Below, piece by piece: positions 60,986 to 64,000 of a DNA stretch of 64,000 nt. The stretch is from assembly GCA_963931605.1 (NCBI GenBank), contig OZ007031.1, positions 2,046,001-2,110,000 of the forward strand. The letters are read 5' to 3'. Both the position numbers and the translations under genes were made by a program. A model generated the notes under the pieces. The model was not told the origin of the DNA and ran no database searches. It saw only the letters and a list, made by a program, of their open reading frames with translations. This DNA is from CALUOB01 sp944322305 (GTDB lineage Bacteria > Actinomycetota > Coriobacteriia > Coriobacteriales > Coriobacteriaceae). Numbering within the stretch: the first letter of the stretch is position 1; every line of letters starts with the position of its first letter.

Positions 60986-62938
60986 ATGACGGGTCAGCGC
61001 ATTGCACAGCGGGCGTTTTCCGCTCGCTCAACCCGCCCCATCCGCTTTTCTCGCATTGCCTGCGCAGCCGCGCTGCTCGTTATGCTCGCGCTGGCCTTTG
61101 CTGCCACCCCGCGCCGCGCCTATGCCGACGACTACACCACCGGCCCGGTGAACATCACGGCAACGGTCGGTACCGACGGCACGCTCACGGTGGTTGAGCA
61201 GCGCACCTTCGACTTTGACGGCAGTTTCAACGGCGTGTATTGGGACATCCCGCTCGCCACCAACCAGCAGGGCGTCACAAGCGGCGTTGAGGTGCTCTCG
61301 GCGCGTGACGTAACCGACGGGGCTGTGTTCGAGAACGCCGGTGCTCCGGCATCCGCCCAGGTGGGCGATACCAACAAGTACACCGTTGAGGTCAAGCAAG
61401 CTGCCTCGGGCAGCGTGTGCGAGGTCATGCTCTACAAGCCGCAGGAGGACGCCGAGGCAACCTACGAGCTCACCTACCGCCTCACCGGCGCCGTGATGGC
61501 CTGGGCGGACACGGCCGAGCTGTATTGGCAGTTCGTGGGGCCCGACTGGCAGGTTGACTCAACGGACGTGACGCTTACGGTGCAGCTGCCCGCAAGCGGC
61601 TCCTTCACCGTGGGTGAGAACCTGCGTGCCTGGGGTCACGGCCCCTACAACGCCACGGTCGAGCTGGACGACGCCACGGCAACGGTGACGTACCACGTGC
61701 CGCGCGTCGCGTCCGGGTCGTTCGCCGAGGCGCGGATCGCCTTCCCGGCCTCGTGGGTGCCCGGCCTTGCGCCGGCGGGCGAGGAGCGCCTGCCTACCAT
61801 CCTTTCCGAGGAAGAGGTCTGGGCTGACCGCGCCAACGCCGAGCGCGAGCAGGCGCAAACCGTCCAGCTGGTCTCCAACGTGGTGACGGTGGCGGCGCCG
61901 GCGGTGTTTCTCGCCATAGTGGCCGCCCTCAAGCTCACGCGCAAAAAGCCGCGGGTTCCGCATCTCGACTACTTCCGCGACGTGCCCTCGGCCGACCATC
62001 CGGCTGTCATCGCCGCGTTTACGCACAACAACACCGTGGGCAACGAGGCCTTCATCTCGACCCTCATGAAGCTCACCGACGACCGCGTGATCAAGCTCGA
62101 ACAGGCGCGCCGCGAGGAAAAGCGCCTCTTTGGCACCAAGGAGGTCGAGGAGTACCGCATCGAGCTGGCCGACTCGTCCGGCGCCTCCGACCCCATCGAC
62201 CGCGCCGCGCTTGCGCTCTTCTTTGGCTCGGAGCCCGCGGCGGGGGCCTCGCAGGCCTTCGGCGCCATGCGCGCCGCCGCCAAGCGCGACCTCAAGGGCT
62301 ACAACAAGCTGCACGAGAACTTCCGCTCCGAGGTAACCGCTGCGCTCGAGCAACGCAACCTGGTGGCCTCGAACGGCACGGGCGCGAGCATCGTGAGCGT
62401 CGTCATAGCTTTTTCGCTGATTATCCTGGGCTTGGTGCTCTGGCTAGAGAACGACGCCAACCCGCTGGCGTTCGCCGCGGGGGCGGCCCTTGCCATCGCC
62501 GGCGGCGCGCTCGGCTGCACGTTCAAGCGCCTGACGCGGGAGGGCGCCGAGCTGGACGCGCGCTGCCAGGCGCTCAAGCGTTGGCTCGAGGACTTCACGC
62601 GCTTGGGCGAGGCGGTGCCCGGCGACTTGGTGCTGTGGAACAAGCTGCTGGTGCTGGCCGTGGCCCTGGGCGTTTCCGACGAGGTGCTGCGCCAGCTGGC
62701 CGACGCCGTGCCGCCCGAGCAGCGCCAGGACGCCTACGGCGGCTACTACTACCCGGTGTACTGGTGGTGCTACCCGCATCACGGCATGGCGTCGCCGGCG
62801 CACGAGATGGGCGAGGCCTACCAGCTTTCCGTGGGCGAGCTGGCTTCGAGCGTGAGCAGCTCTGGCAGCGGCCTGGGCGGCGGCTTCTCCGGCGGCGGGG
62901 GAGGCGGCGTAGGCGGAGGCGGTGGCGGCGCGTTTTAG
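60986..62938 (+). CDS. DUF2207 membrane protein
   Basis: The 650-residue protein has a signal peptide (about 1-47, cut near AYA-DD), an extracellular DUF2207 domain (about 50-290, with FDGSFNGVYWDIPL and YELTYRLTGAVMAWADTAEL), a membrane helix near 295-315, a cytoplasmic region, and a helix pair near 468-510. It ends with the Gly-rich GGGFSGGGGGGVGGGGGG tail typical of the family. The function is unknown. GAAAGGA precedes ATG 60986. It stands alone, ending at a convergent hairpin. Confidence 0.92.
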   Translation: MTGQRIAQRAFSARSTRPIRFSRIACAAALLVMLALAFAATPRRAYADDYTTGPVNITATVGTDGTLTVVEQRTFDFDGSFNGVYWDIPLATNQQGVTSGVEVLSARDVTDGAVFENAGAPASAQVGDTNKYTVEVKQAASGSVCEVMLYKPQEDAEATYELTYRLTGAVMAWADTAELYWQFVGPDWQVDSTDVTLTVQLPASGSFTVGENLRAWGHGPYNATVELDDATATVTYHVPRVASGSFAEARIAFPASWVPGLAPAGEERLPTILSEEEVWADRANAEREQAQTVQLVSNVVTVAAPAVFLAIVAALKLTRKKPRVPHLDYFRDVPSADHPAVIAAFTHNNTVGNEAFISTLMKLTDDRVIKLEQARREEKRLFGTKEVEEYRIELADSSGASDPIDRAALALFFGSEPAAGASQAFGAMRAAAKRDLKGYNKLHENFRSEVTAALEQRNLVASNGTGASIVSVVIAFSLIILGLVLWLENDANPLAFAAGAALAIAGGALGCTFKRLTREGAELDARCQALKRWLEDFTRLGEAVPGDLVLWNKLLVLAVALGVSDEVLRQLADAVPPEQRQDAYGGYYYPVYWWCYPHHGMASPAHEMGEAYQLSVGELASSVSSSGSGLGGGFSGGGGGGVGGGGGGAF

Positions 62939-62986
62939 CGCCGCCGCGCCTCGTCGCACCCGACCGCCCGCGCGGACCAAACGTCA

Positions 62987-63029
62987 AAGCGCCCGGCACC
63001 TCGGCGTCATGCCGCGGTGCCGGGCGCTT
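62987..63029. terminator. Long bidirectional hairpin terminator
   Basis: AAGCGCCCGGCACC (62987-63000) pairs perfectly with GGTGCCGGGCGCTT (63016-63029), and the inner CGGC/GCCG extends the stem. It separates the converging DUF2207 and GNAT genes. Confidence 0.85.
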
Positions 63030-63055
63030 GCGTAAGCAGGTGGCCGGCGGATTGC

Positions 63056-63691
63056 TCAGTCCGTGAGCGCCATGCCGTACAGGTAGTACTCGTCTGCCAG
63101 CACCTTGCGGCTGGCGCGCGGGGTCTTGTACGCGGCGCGGCGCTTGAGACCGCGCCTCTCGTAAAAGCGCCAGGAGCAGGTGGTGTCGGTGAGCAGGTAG
63201 GCGTCCGTGGCGCCTTCGGAGCGCAGGTACGAGGCGGCGGCGTCGAGCAGCAGGCTGCCCGCGCCGGTTCCGCGCGAGCGCTCGGCCACAGCCAGGAGCA
63301 CGACCTCGTAGGCGTCGGAGAGCTTGCTTTGCGCCACCAGCTCGGCGTTGATGCGATCCTCGCCCTGGGCGTAGCGGTAAAGCTTGCGCACCGCCTCGGG
63401 GTCCTTCTCGACCATGAGCGCCAGCGCCGACGCCTGACGCGAGAGCCAGGCGAGCCGGTCGGTCTCGCGCGGTTGCCCGGCGCGGGCCAGCACCACGCCG
63501 ACCACCTTGTTGTTTACAACAGCTACCTGCGAAAACGTTGAGCGTGCAAGGCAAAAGGCCAGATCGGCCTGGGCTTCTAGGCGCGCGTACGAAAGGGAGG
63601 GGCACTCCGCGTGCCATGCCTCGCACACGATGGCGGCAACGGCGTCGAAATCGTCTTCTTCAAACGGGCGGTACAGCGCACTTGAGACCAT
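63056..63691 (-). CDS. GNAT-family N-acetyltransferase
   Basis: The 211-residue protein is a GNAT acetyltransferase with acetyl-CoA motif A at LLAVAERSRGTGAGSLLLDAA and motif B near RFYERRGLKRR. The substrate is unknown. The minus-strand ATG at 63691 follows AAAGGAAGG. A middle insertion (QASALALMVEKDPEAVRKLY) of about 45 residues is helical and not typical of the core fold. Confidence 0.87.
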   Translation of the reverse strand: MVSSALYRPFEEDDFDAVAAIVCEAWHAECPSLSYARLEAQADLAFCLARSTFSQVAVVNNKVVGVVLARAGQPRETDRLAWLSRQASALALMVEKDPEAVRKLYRYAQGEDRINAELVAQSKLSDAYEVVLLAVAERSRGTGAGSLLLDAAASYLRSEGATDAYLLTDTTCSWRFYERRGLKRRAAYKTPRASRKVLADEYYLYGMALTD

Positions 63692-63990
63692 GGGGCCTTC
63701 CTTTCATAGCTACCTTGTTCTATCACGCGCGGCTTCAGCTCGTGTGAAGGTGGGATGTGCTTCGGTTTGTCCGCCGTTTCTCCTCAGATGTGGATAAAAA
63801 AGGACGCCGCGCAACGACGCTTGCGTGTGCTGCCCGGCCGTGCTTTCGCGGCAGCGTCTCTCGTTTTCAGGCGCCTGAGGGGGCGGGGTGCGGTACAGTA
63901 GATGTACCGCCGTTTCTGCCCCGCGGGGCATTGGCGCGGCGGGCGTGGTTGCCGGGGCGCGGTGTCCCGGCTCGAACAAGAGGGGGTTTT
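63692..63990. other. Intergenic region upstream of two divergent genes
   Basis: No gene is supported in these 299 bases. The notable element is the dyad at 63890-63910; a second palindrome GCCCCGCGGGGC lies at 63918-63929. Confidence 0.5.
63890..63910 (+). promoter_or_regulatory. Operator-like dyad
   Basis: GCGGTACA and TGTACCGC are perfect 8-bp arms separated by five bases (GTAGA), about 80 bases before the next start codon. The size fits a dimeric repressor site, but the regulator is unknown. Confidence 0.45.
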
Positions 63991-64000
63991 ATGGCCACAG
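63991..64000 (+). CDS. Start of a gene cut by the window end
   Basis: ATG 63991 follows AGAGGGGG with good spacing and begins Met-Ala-Thr. Only three codons are inside the window, so nothing can be said of the product. Confidence 0.5.

Overview
The window is a GC-rich bacterial chromosome segment. The 16S rRNA gene, the atp operon, GC-rich codon use, and several gene fusions fit the actinobacterial class Coriobacteriia (Collinsella/Olsenella/Atopobium-type bacteria). The genus cannot be fixed by eye. No prophage, plasmid or CRISPR array is visible. The mobile DNA seen is one complete IS256-family insertion sequence plus several intergenic palindromes and short-period repeats.

Layout. 1-1.7 kb: 3' part of glpK, then a dCMP deaminase gene. 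1.8-8.9 kb: an F-type ATP synthase operon (small membrane ORF, atpBEFHAGDC) closed by a hairpin. 8.9-11.4 kb: murA and an LCP cell-wall ligase. 11.7-13.04 kb: IS256-family element with an 8-bp target duplication, inserted inside an older ~145-bp palindrome. 13.2-17.5 kb: pepT, MntR-like regulator, homocysteine methyltransferase, and a phosphohexomutase homologue lacking its catalytic residues. 17.7-23.1 kb: complete rrn operon (16S-23S-5S) followed by tRNA-Glu and a strong terminator. 23.4-30.6 kb: acpS, nnrDE fusion, alr, family-4 uracil-DNA glycosylase, tsaE and a TsaB-RimI-TsaD fusion. 30.8-32.0 kb: cytoplasmic peptidoglycan-binding protein, tRNA-Gln. 32.0-32.7 kb: two oppositely oriented blocks of degenerate 30-bp repeats. 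32.9-37 kb: two-component system and a TVP38/DedA-like membrane protein. 37-40.5 kb: galE, polyprenyl synthase, RpiR-type regulator. 40.7-44.2 kb (minus strand): FMN riboswitch, RibU-like S component, fused EcfA-EcfA' ATPase, EcfT. 44.4-50.4 kb: murB, DUF1835-like gene with a decayed relative, ApbE, Gx transporter, Spx/ArsC-like protein, proC. 50.5-57.9 kb: serS, membrane dipeptidase, FAD oxidoreductase, tRNA-Arg, a second 30-bp-period repeat region, ferritin, GluQ-RS. 58.2-60.3 kb: an unrecognised cluster of small membrane proteins and a lipoprotein, preceded by a 10-G tract inside a possible promoter. 60.5-64 kb: tRNA-Ser with a duplicated 3' end and terminator, DUF2207 protein, GNAT acetyltransferase, and the first codons of another gene.

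How the genes fit together. Most of the window is housekeeping: energy (ATP synthase), cell wall (MurA, MurB, Alr, LCP, CwlM-like protein, polyprenyl synthase), translation (rRNA, tRNAs, SerRS, t6A synthesis by TsaE and TsaB-TsaD), metabolite repair (NnrDE) and flavin supply and use (FMN-riboswitch-controlled RibU ECF transporter, ApbE, FAD enzymes). The least explained material is intergenic: 30-bp-period arrays at 32.0-32.7 and 55.3-55.7 kb, long palindromes at 11.7/13.1, 37.0, 48.9 and 50.0 kb, and the tRNA-Ser-derived duplication.
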